Source: Aquila chrysaetos chrysaetos
Taxonomy: Eukaryota > Chordata > Aves > Accipitriformes > Accipitridae
Assembly (NCBI RefSeq): GCF_900496995.4
Contig: NC_044012.1
Location: 23,722,759-23,786,758, forward strand
Direction: 5' to 3'
DNA length: 64,000 nt
This document shows, one piece after another, positions 10,601 to 21,800 of the stretch. Under the pieces are notes generated by a model. That model saw nothing but the letters and a program-made list of their open reading frames with translations, had not been told where the DNA came from and did not search any database. The first letter of the stretch is position 1, and each line of letters begins with the position of its first letter. The position numbers and the translations under genes were made by a program.

Positions 10601-12340
10601 CAGTATTTTGTTTCATATGAAAAAATACACAGAGGGTCCACATGGATGTAAGAGTTTGCGGCTGGGAGTTTATTCCAGCAAATCCGCTGGCACAGCTCCT
10701 AGAGGTCGGGCAGGAATTGGCAGCAAGGCCCATCTAATCTCTCCACAGAGGCAGCCAGCTCAGGGCCCTGGGGAGCCCAGCCCCTCTTAACACATTAAGG
10801 TCACTCACTCAGAGCAAGCCCAACTCCTCGAGGACAAGGGCTGACTCCAGCATGGGCCCCAGCGGGGCAGGGAAAGGCGCAGCAGCTCCCGGCGAGTGCT
10901 CATCTGCCAACGACTGCCAAAAACACGTGTTCATGAGCCAGGGCTTGCGGGAAAGGATGCACGCTTTACCCTGCCGGGGTCTGATGGCTTCCCTCAGCAG
11001 TTCCCCCAGCCCTGGCAAGTTTTGAAAACATGGCAGGAAAGCCTTGCCATGGACTTCATTAAGGGCGATCCTTGGCACATGATACAGTGCGATTCCACTT
11101 AACAAATCTCAAGTCCAGCCAAGCCTTGACAGATGTCAAAGCAAGATGGATAGTGCCTCCCCATGTGAGCTTCCTTGGCTTGGCTCCTTAGAGCTACCAA
11201 GCTATTCAGCTGCTATAAAAATTGGAAAGGTCTTCTCCAGAAAGTCTTCTGCAAGTGCCATCCAGCACCACGTGGCACCATGGGGTCAGCACCTCCAGTT
11301 CAAAGCCCACTAGCTTTAAAGGTGCAAAAAAGGCAGCTGCATTATAGGTGCCCTGAGAGCTTGCCACAGAGGTAAAGTGGGATCTATACAGAGGAGCTGC
11401 TGACCATGAGGGTGCACAGACATGCCAAACCTTTAAACCAGGTGGAGAGTCAGTGGTCAGTATTAAACCCAGAGTCTGGGGCAGATGTCCCCTAACAGGC
11501 TCTCCTGCTCCTGGGAGAGACCAGCTTTGTCTGACAGGACAATAATGAAAGTGAAGTCTTCCCAATTCACTGCACAGCCCAACACCACAGAAGGATCAGT
11601 ACCTGCCTTAAGCACCTACCCACCAGAGTAGCTAGCTGTGGGGGGTTTGGCCCCAGAGAGGAAAGGCATCAGCTACTCCCAGGCTCTCCGTTACCAGTGG
11701 AGGTCTGCAGCCTCCCCTCCGCAAGCCTTTCCACAACAAAGGCAGATTGGTTTGAGGCAGGGAAGGGCAGCTTCAGCACAGGAAAAGACTTCCGCTCCTG
11801 TTATGCTGCTTTGCTAAACCTCCCCTTTGATCCCTGGGGAAAGGGACAATTTGGCAGCTGGAAGACTATTGTGTGCCTCTTGCTATAAGTAGCTGCTAAA
11901 GGCTTGGTTGAGAGCTGGAGTGAGTTGTTTAACTACACAGCAAACAGAACTGTGCCCCAACAGGCTGGTAAGACCAATTTGTCACTGCTGGGAAAATGGC
12001 TTCAAAGAAGAAGGGAATGACAAACCCATTTCCATGTACTAAACGTGAACAGCGTGAGTTTTTGTCATAGGTAGAGTACCAGAAACCTCATGGACTGGAG
12101 ACAGATCCTGTCTCCTCTATGGAAACCCTACTATTTTTCCTCTCTCCAGATTGCCACGTTGTCCACGTCTGTGCCATCCCTTAAACAGTGAGGCTGCCAA
12201 TCAAAGTCAAATTCAGAGGCAAATTCTAACATCTGGGTTCCTAAAGAAATTCTTCGGCACTTTCTGAAGTGCTAACACATGCAAGTTAAAAGATCCATCA
12301 AAGGAGGAAGAAGCCAGAAGCAGACTTAGAGAGTCAAATG

Positions 12341-12346
12341 TTTAAT
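12341..12346 (-). terminator. Candidate CFAP20 poly(A) signal ATTAAA
   Basis: On the minus strand this reads ATTAAA, about 460 nt after the CFAP20 stop, followed by T/G-rich sequence. It is the only standard or common-variant hexamer I found between the stop and this point. Confidence 0.4.
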
Positions 12347-12803
12347 GACTTTCCAAGAGTGAGTATTACATCCATATTTAGAGCATATATAAAATAAGAG
12401 ATGGAAAACAAGGAAAGAAAAAATAAAATTGGTATCTTCAAGAGGGCACACTTAACCCCGTAATTCCTGCTGAATCCCCTCTTCGGAGGCACAGTGGCCA
12501 CTTTGAGCAACGCCTCTGTGCAACAAAAGATCAGGTACCAGGCCACTTGCAGTGTTTAGGCTCAGCACTTTAGGAACAGCTAGGAGAACTCTGATTCTGT
12601 AAAACTCGCACACCAACAGCATAGTCCCAGACCTGTTACATGGTTAATTGTGTCCTGTCCAGAAGAGGGATACTAGATGAATCAAAGTTACCCTAGGCAA
12701 GGTCAACTGATCTAAAACTTGGTCTCAGCAGGGCCTTCTCTTCCACCTGCTTTCGTTTTCCTACTGACCCCAAACATTTCTTACATCTCTTCCCAACGTG
12801 GTG
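12347..12803 (-). other. CFAP20: CFAP20 3' UTR (inferred)
   Basis: AT-richer sequence between the stop at 12804-12806 and the candidate poly(A) signal. The terminal exon is almost all UTR. Confidence 0.5.
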
Positions 12804-12809
12804 TTATTG
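12804..12809 (-). CDS. CFAP20: CFAP20 exon 6 (one codon plus stop)
   Basis: Reads CAA TAA on the minus strand directly after a CAG acceptor preceded by a strong pyrimidine tract (12813-12840). It supplies the terminal Gln193, matching the conserved NKAKQ ending. Confidence 0.85.
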   Translation of the reverse strand, partial: Q

Positions 12810-15800
12810 CTGGACAGAGCAGGGAGAAGAAAGAAGACACTTATTAGACTCAGCAACACCAAGACAAGTGTATTGGGAGGTCTCCAAGCATTCCCCAGGC
12901 ATTCTCGGGAGGCTGCTACAGCCCAGAAGGCAGTGACAGGTTCCTCAGAGGAGTTACCTACTGTAAACACTGCCTTCTACCTCCCACTGAGATCAGCACC
13001 CAAAATCCTCCCTCAGCTCCTTGAAATTTTGCCCAGGAATCTTCTCTGCTAAAAGAAGCATCTGCACTGGGACAGGCTGGCCCTGGCAAAGAAAGTGCTT
13101 CCTCACAAGCCTCAAGACCGCTGCCAATATGCCAGGGACTCCTCTCCCATCACCATAAGAGCAGAGCTTGGCATCTCTTGCTGGGCAGCCACAACCTTGC
13201 CTATCCCCTTCCCACCTCATAGCACCACTGTCTGCACTGGGCAGGGAAGTGATCAGAGGGGAGTAGATTTGGGCTAGAGGGACACAAACAGCATCTCTCC
13301 TGGAAGACAAGTGTGGAGCTGCAGCTAGCTCTGAAGAGCAAAGCCACTGCACTGAGTCATGGGTGAAAGCTCCGGAGAGATGCCAGGAGGCTGCCAACCT
13401 GCCCAGAGTCCTTCAACACGAACAGGAAGGACGTGCGGAGCAGCTGCACAGCTCACCCTGCTCCTAGATGGGAATGACAACTTCCATGTGTTCTGGCAGG
13501 AAAGCCACTCAGCAAGGCACCCCTGACAGACTGCTCACCCTGGCAACAGTGAGGGTGCTCCCTGGCTGACAGCCAAAGCTGTAAGAGCTCTGCTGCTAGA
13601 AGAAACTCTGGATTGTGAAGGCAGCAGGAGAGGGAAGAGGAATGCTAGCCTGGCCCAGCTGCTGCTCCCACCCTCTTTGCCCATGGCTAGCTCACCTTGG
13701 CCTTGTTCTGGACAGGCAGATACAGCTTGAACTCAGCTGGGAGCTCATCCTCTGAGTAGAGACGGTCAGAGAAGTACACTCGTCGAATGCGACAATTGGC
13801 ATGGATCTGAGAGTCAAAACAAAGAGTCAGTCCATTTTCCATATACTCTTTCTACATCCAGCTTTGCTGTCATGCAGCAGCCTGGATTCCTTGGCTCAGC
13901 AGCTGGAGAAGAGACCTTACTGCCTCTCTGAATCTGACAGGGCATCAGAGAAGAAACATTGGCCTATGCCCTCTGTTTCACATTAGATGGTCTCTCCAGT
14001 GATGCAAGCTGGCTCAAGAGATTTGGCCGAGCTCTGGCATTTCTGCAAATTGAGATCTGCCTTAGTTGCTTAGAGGGCTCTTTGCTGTGAACCCACCTCT
14101 GCCTCTCCACTGGTATCACCATTTGCTGGAACACTCAGCCTTAGCTTGCTGCATTTTTAACACTTCCTTTTCAGGGCCTCCCTGAGGTCAGGAATGAGAC
14201 TGACCAGTCTGCACTGCCTCCACTACCAGCTAGCAGCAAAGGAGTCGCTCCAGTCCCCCTCATGGGTATGTGAGAAGGCAGACATTTCCCAGTTGACTGC
14301 CTGTTCATCTCAAGGCAACCTAACAAGGAACTGCAGAAGTCCCATCATACTAAGGAACAGGCATGCTCCGCACACAGGCATTCCTCAAAATAACATATGC
14401 CATTGGACACAATGAACACGAATCCCTAGCATATGGAACAAGTTTCACGTCCTCAGCAGAAACAAACACTGTGTCAGCTCTGGTCCAAGGGGCTCGGTGA
14501 AGGCAGGGTCACTCCACCCACACTATGAAACAAGCTCAACTGGGAATATGTATGGACCATAACACCTGGGGTCTTTACCAGCCAGGCTCCCACTTGGCCA
14601 GTCGCTGTCTGGCATGTCTGCACAGCAAGGCTGCACATGGCTAACTCCCAGCAGACCTCCCCCCAGCAGGATGTGTGCCATGCCGCAGGGAACTTTAGGT
14701 GGACTGCAACTCTTACCCTAACTGACAGCCAGCAAGAGAAACAAGATGGAAATGGGCTCCTTCATCTCAGTCTAGTCCAGTGAAGTGAGGCAGCACCAAG
14801 ACCTCTGCTGCCTCAGTCGGACCTTCACTCCCGTCCCATAGTGCTCTGCAAAGAGCAGGACTGGCAAAGGAACAAGTCAGGGCTAAACCTGGATTCCCGA
14901 TCTACAGCAAGGCTGTCCCAGCCAGCAGGAAGATCACCAACCATTGGTTTCTGTAGGTAGGACATGCCTGCTTCTCACCTGAACTCTCAGGGTCTCAATG
15001 TAATTTGTCCCGTAAGCCCGGCGCGTGAAGTCTGACAGGTTGAACTGGATTTGGTTCCAGCCATCGTCCAGCCGCATGGGCATGGTGCAGATGAAAGGCT
15101 TCACCCGAGTCGTGCTCTGGTAGTTGCTCGCCCGGAAACGGCGCCGTACATTCTTATCATCCAGCACCTGGGCAAGGAAGGAAGGCTGCTGACCCAGGCA
15201 TCAGGGGGCCCCCAGCTCCCCAAGACAGCAGCTGTTCTAGACTCGGGCTCTACTCATCTCTGAGAGAGGGCTCTCCTACTCCCACCCCTCTGTTTCACAG
15301 CCCAAGTATTTTTAACAAAGGAAACAGACCCATTTTCAGGAATAGCAACGATGTGCTTGTGAGCTTACTGATGCCCCCCTAGCAGAAGGCCTGACACATC
15401 ACATAGCCAAGAAAGCAAAACTGTTTTGGGGACCACTTGCTGTCTGGGGCAAGTTCCAACAGAAGACTGCAGGCTCACTAGTTGCTGGAGGGGCCTCCCC
15501 ACAGCATGCTCCTCACCTGCACTTCAAAAGTGAAGTATTTTTTCAGGTTCTTGATGATCATCACTAGGAAAGGTAGTTTGATGCCCAGGGTCTTCTTTGG
15601 GTCAGCAGGGCACGTGATGTACGTGGTACTGAGAGGGACAGAAAAATGCTTTAGGATCTCACACAGCACAAAGCACACAGCCCGAGTCCCAAGTCTCTCT
15701 CTTAACCTAACACAGTCTTGGAGGACAGGCAGAAAAAGACTGCCGAGATTGTAAGATCTCAGCAACAGCCAGGGCTTCCTGTAACAGGAGGGAGAGTTTC

Positions 15801-18800
15801 AGAGGTAGCTCCAGGCATAACAAGATAAAAGGCCCAAAGAATCCATTTCAAATCCCACTTTTCTCACCCAGGGCATGAAACACCTTCCTAGACAGCTTCA
15901 CCTCCCCAGTTTCAAGGCCACATCAGTGCTGTTTCTTAACACAACCTCTTCCTACCCTTGACTGAATAGGTAGAGCCCTCCAGAGCACAGCAGAGGCCCT
16001 CTGTGCTCTATATGGCTGGGAAAACAGAGGTCATGAACCCTAGAACTACACGTCACGCCTGGCAAGTTCTGTATCAACACATCTTGGGAGGAAAAGAAGC
16101 ATTGGCTCAGTCTGTCTGCAGGAGAGGAGTCTCCGCTGCCCTTATAAGGAGCGCCCTGCTCTGAATCACCCCTGGAGAAGCCTTGGAGACTCTGAACATG
16201 CTCATGGAGCTGGCATCTCTCTCCCTGGTCGATAGAGACGAGGTTGCTAAGTGAAGCACCATAAGTGACTCCCCTCATAAATCTCCCTTTGATCTTCCTG
16301 CTGTCGGGAGAGCAGCAGAGCAGGCCTAAGACAATAAAAGATGCAGAAGACAGAATGCTGCTTTCTCAGTAATTGGCGGCTTTCTCAGTAATTGGCGCAC
16401 TGACTGGAGACCAGGTATCAAATATAGCTTTTTTCCCCCTAAGTGATGGAAAAATAATGGGACTTTATTTTCATTTTTTATCCCTTAGTCCCACTGAGGA
16501 TGACAGAGAGCTCTACAAGCACATCCAGGGAAAGGCACGGTACAGTGCCACAGAGGGGTATCAGTGATCTGACCCCAGATCATATTCTTCAATTTATTGA
16601 CACAGAGATTGCAGTAGAGTCTGAAGAAGACGTCTGCTGGGCACCGACATCTTTCACTCTGCTCCAGGGCCAAGCCCCCAAGGCACACTAGGGCAGAAGA
16701 AAATGCCTTCTCCTACCTGACATTAGTTCCTTCAATCTCCAGCACCAGCGACTGAATGTCATTGTCAGTGATTCGCTTGATGTGGCCATTGCGCACCTGG
16801 AAGAAAAGTGGGGCAGACAGCACAGATGTTACCTGACAGGAAAACAAGAGGCGCCCACAGCTCCATTGAGAGGGGGAAAAAGACCCCAGGAGGACCCATC
16901 TACATTCATTTGGCTCCTATTGTCCTGGACATCGCTGTTTCCAAGGCTTTGATCACCACCCCAGAGTGCCAGGACTCCAAGCAAGAGTTTATGGCCCAGC
17001 ATGCTGCACAGACACTGAGTGCAAGACTTCGATAAATCAAAATACACTACAGTGAACACAACTGACTCAAGTCTCACGTTAGAGGCCCAAATAAACAGAC
17101 AGAGAAGTGTCAGAGCAAGATCAAAATAGAGTGGGATAAAGGGTAAGAACAAGTAGGAGCAATACAGGGGCAAGCAAAGGGAGCCACCAGCCAGCCACTG
17201 GTCACCAAGGGGTCTCAGTCTCTACTGCTGGGCATGGCTGACTGCCTCTGTGGAAAAACTTGGTTAAAATTATTCGTAACTGCAGCGTATGCAAGTGCAG
17301 AGCCATCATCTGCTCTGCTGAGGGGCTTAGGGATTTGACTACTTGGATGCAGTCAGCTCCCCACAGAGCTCAGGGAGGCCAGGGCTGGAACCAGAAGCCA
17401 ACACAAATTCATTTTTCTCCACATGCAACATGGCTGAATCCCAGGATCTGAGGATTTATTTTTTTAATGAAGCAGTTCACTTCCCATCAAATTTATCTCC
17501 ATTTAAAAGGCACATTTGCTAATTAAGCCCTCTGCTCTTCCCCAATGCTAGATCAGCAAATTGCAATGCTCCTTCCGGCTTCATGAATTAATTATTTTAG
17601 TGCCTATCACCACTGCTAATATATAGGATACATTAAGCTTTTAATGGGATGGTTCCAGTCATGAGCTACAAAATGATTTACAGGTTTAGCAATTCATCTT
17701 CAAAGTTCATTTCTTCAGAGGGACCTACCTGGGTGATGCTGCGTATAATTGCTGGAAGAAAGAGATAAGCCCTGTGAGCAGCCCACCCCCCTGGTCTGTC
17801 TCTACACTAAGCAGTTTCAAGAAACCTCAGCCTGGATCACCCAGCTGCTGTTGATAAGCCCAAGAGCACAGCTCGCCCTGTCAGGCTGCTCTTACCTCTG
17901 CTTCAAGCCTGCACAGATACTTCCAGAAAACATTAAGCTCAGAGAGAGGATCCTTACAGGATAACTGTATCTCTCCTTTGCATCAAATGCAACTCCCATG
18001 GATGTATAGGTCTGTTCAGGAGAAACCAACTGCACGAGGTCTGGATAAGTTGCTTTTTTTTTTTTTTTTTTTTTTTTTAAAATCACCAGCCCAGCAGAAA
18101 CCCCATGTGCCTCTCTATTTGAAGCAGTGATTGGCATATGGGAAATTAAACCCTGGAATCCACAGGGATACAGCATGCAGACTTAACACCAGGAAATAAC
18201 GCTGCCTACGCAGGTGACAGTAGTGCACAATAAAGCCTGCCTCCATGCCATGCAAGACAGCTTTCACCAAGGGTAGCTTATGGCTCCACAGAGGGGAGAA
18301 GGTTCAGGTTTGGGCTTCTCTGGCAAGGACAGTAACAGAGAAAACAGCTAAACATGCTTTAAACCAATTAGTCAGCAGTGTTTCTATCTGCAACCAGGTC
18401 CCCTTCCTTAGCCTGTGAAGGCTTTCCTTCCCCAGATTACAGGGACAATGAAAAGAAGCAACTCTTCTTCCTCAGTGTTGCCAGAAACAGGATGAAAGAC
18501 AGTAGAAAAGAGACGAGATAAGTAGATAAGTACAAAACAGGGCCAGACTGCGGCAGAGCCCTTCCTCCCAGTCCTACCTAGCTTGGTGTTAAGTTTTTGC
18601 AAGCTGCACTACCACCCAGCTGCAGGGAGACGGTAGCCAGGTCATGCAGGCACCCTTCCACACAAAAGCCAGCCTGTCTGCACATGCCTGCAGCCAGCGC
18701 TGGCAGGACAGACACACAGACATTTGGAGCATGACATCCAACACCGTCTGGATCAGAAGTCCAAGCAGCCTCGCTGTTTCGGTAAGATAAGGCTGAATGG

Positions 18801-21800
18801 TATCAGAAGTGCTCACCGCCAACGGGGGCTCAAAGCGCTGCCCTCCAGGACTCGATGGTGCCGAATGCCCCATCCTCAGCTCCTCGGCTCACTCCAGAGC
18901 CTGGCTCCCCACTGGAGGCTGAGCTCGCCTCCTGCCTGCCTCAAGGACCACCTCCCTGATGGAGGACACATTTTGGTCACAGCCCAAGGAGCACTTCTCT
19001 TCCCCTGCCAGCTCTGGGACCCCCTTCGCAACAAGCTTACGCAGACCAAGAGGCAACCTCCAGCTCCATCAGGCACAGACGCCAGCTCTGTGTGGCACAG
19101 GGCGGTAAGGATGGTTCTGCTGTGCTTGCAGTGGCTACTCAGCAAGAGCTCCCAGTCTTCAGGGGCCTTCCCCTACTACATGGAAGCTCAGAAAGATAAG
19201 ATTTCAGAAAATTTTAGAAATCTAAACAAAACACTCCACATTGGTACTTGGCCAATATTTTCCAGACATCTTAAGCCTAAGAAGGTGGATTTTTTAAGCT
19301 GGAAAAAAGGCTAATAGCCCTCTTAGAAAATAAAAGTTCTTCAAATACCTAATACCCTCTGAATCAGGATAACTGGGAAGTTACCTGCTGTCTAAAGACA
19401 AACTGGAAAAGCTTTTTTTGCAGATGCAAACCTCAAACCTTGCAAGGTTTGGAGGGAACAGCAGCTTCACAGACAGTTGTGTCTGAATAGATATAAGACC
19501 GGAGGAGAAGCAGCAAGGAGCAATCCTCCCCAGGCCCAGCCGCCCACCCATCAGCGGACGGATTGCCACGGTCTGAGGCCGACCTCTGGAGGCTCGCTCC
19601 CGCATCGTTGCCAGACACCCCTTCGTTAGGCGATGGGCTTGTACCAGCAACAGCAAGCTGAAACACGGCTGGCACCATCGCCCAGACTACCGTAGGCATG
19701 GGTACACCCTTGCCTCGAGACAGGCCAGCGCTTCTCAAAGTCAGCGGTGGGTCCAGAACAGGCCCCTGTGCCACCTCCCTCCCCCAGGAAGGGAGAGGGG
19801 GCAAAACAAGAGGCAAAAGCAGGAGCTGCCTCACTCTGCTGTAGCGCCTGGTGCACACAGGTTTGGCAAGGAGGAGTGAGCAGCATGGTCTGCTGTATTT
19901 GAGATGCAGAGGTCTGGAGCAACCCAGACAAAGATATTGTGCAAGAGAACTAATGAGTCAGAGAAGGGCTGCAAAGAGAGGACCCCACCACAGCGTTGGC
20001 AGGGACTTGATCCTGGCTGTGCTCATCAGGGAAACTGCTACCTGCATCCTGGTGGCAGAGCATGCATTTGACATTCAGACGGGTATTGAAAGCTAGCTGA
20101 CCTTGCATCCTCCCAACAGCACTTGAAATTGCTAACGATATTCCGTGTTGACGTGCCAGCAGAAGGAATATGGAGAAATTAGCAAGAGGATAGATAGGTT
20201 TGACAAGTTTCACCGAACCGTTCCCATTTGATCTGCAGAAAAGTGTCAGCAAGTCCCCTGGAGACCAGTCAGTGTATCTCCACATGTCAGGGTGGGGACC
20301 ATGGTGGCAGGATGCTGCAGGAATAAACAGAGGACTCTGAACAACAAAGTGCTGGAAGGCAAACAGAAGACACCTTGCAAACAGGTCTCCAACTCCAAAC
20401 CAGGAACATGCAGCGCTGGAAGGCAGGAGAAGAGAGCACACCCCAACAGTTACCAGCTCACTGCAGATGAGGCTGAAGGAGGAACCTCTGCCTGCAGGGA
20501 CAGTGGGACAGTCACCACGCTCTTCCCAAGGCCTGGACACTTCAGTCCTAACCAAGTCCCCTGGGACAGGATGCTGGTGGCCACGACAGATTGGGCTTGG
20601 CAGGGTTTGCTACCAAGGCATCCCCACAGCTTACCCACAGCCCCTGAGGGAGAAGGGAGAGAAGGGAGGGACTGTATCCTACTACTTAGAGGGAGGTTAC
20701 AAATGCTTACAACAAGGAAAGGCTTCCTGTACCCCATTTCTACACCTATATCAAATGAAGAAGCCTCTACTTCACACTGTCTCCATCAGCACAAGCAGTG
20801 CACATCCTACTAGGGCCGAACAAGAAATGGTTTTCCCCATGTCACAAAAGCTTGAAATTCCCCAAGATTAGGAAAAAAAAAAAAAAAAAAATCACTGTCT
20901 GCTGGTACTTTTTGCAAAGAGAGTCTCGCACCTAGGATGTGCAAGAACATCAAATCCCTTTTTTCTAATTCTCACCAAAACTACAGGTGCATTTCATGCA
21001 CCCCTGAACAGAGCAGTGAACACTTACTGCAAAGTTTTGGTTGCTTTCCCCCTTTCCAGAAACCCCAACCCTAACCCTCTCCTGTGGCGATGCCATAGCT
21101 GGACCATTCCTGGGATGTCTGGGCTTGGACAGATCAGTATTTTCCAATAAATAAATAAATAAGCCCACTGGAAAAATCCCTCACCATTTCTGGACATTTA
21201 CTCACTTCATGAACACCAGCCTGCCCCTCTGCTGCCAGCCTGGCAGGTTCCTCCATCAAGCCAGAGAGGCTTCATCAGCAACTTAGCACCCAGCTCCCTG
21301 TCTGCAGCAGGCCATCAGCACCCAAATCATCAGTAGCACTGCCCCATGCTGTACATTCACACAGTCTTTGCACCACCAGCAGGATTTTCTGAAGGGGCTG
21401 AGCAGGGGAGATGACACCCACATGCTGTAAAGACCTGAGGGACTCCGCTTTCTCAGCTCCAAGGCAGCAAGATGCCCTAAGTGCTGCCCTTCGCCTCCTG
21501 CTGCTGTGAACACACCAAGGGTGTCAGGTCAGGAATGCCGAAACCATTACAAACCCACCACCCCAACTCCTTTTAAATGGAAAAGTGAGGTGAAAGAGTG
21601 AGCCACACTGATATCCACAGGCAAAGAAGTCAGAAAACCCACTCTGGTTTCATGCCACACCTTTGTGAGCAGGGCAATCCTCACAACAAGCTCGCCCAAG
21701 CTGGCCGCGCTTCCTCAGGATAGGCAGACCTCTAAGTGAGAAAGAGAACCCGCATGCAGCCCTACTGCTCCCAAGGATGCAGGGCTGCTGCCACTGGACA

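Larger units (their letters stand above)
5626..12320. other. MMP15-CFAP20 intergenic region, no gene recognised
   Basis: The two genes converge here. It holds a G14 run (5844-5857), a small CpG-rich patch about 5960-6090, a (CCCTG)10 array and a four-copy 18-bp repeat (7550-7621). Open frames up to 326 codons exist but overlap other open frames on the opposite strand and have no recognisable domain. From about 9.2 to 12.3 kb the GC content falls and I see no gene or repeat family. Confidence 0.7.

Noticed and set aside
18724-19314. 196-codon open frame antisense in CFAP20 intron 1
   Set aside because: No domain, no codon pattern typical of a gene, and no splice or promoter context.
19950-20555. 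201-codon open frame in CFAP20 intron 1, sense strand
   Set aside because: Shows no recognisable protein family, and overlaps open frames on the other strand.
21058-21080. Telomere-like AACCCTAACCCT words
   Set aside because: Only about two to three units, too few for an interstitial telomere array; likely chance.
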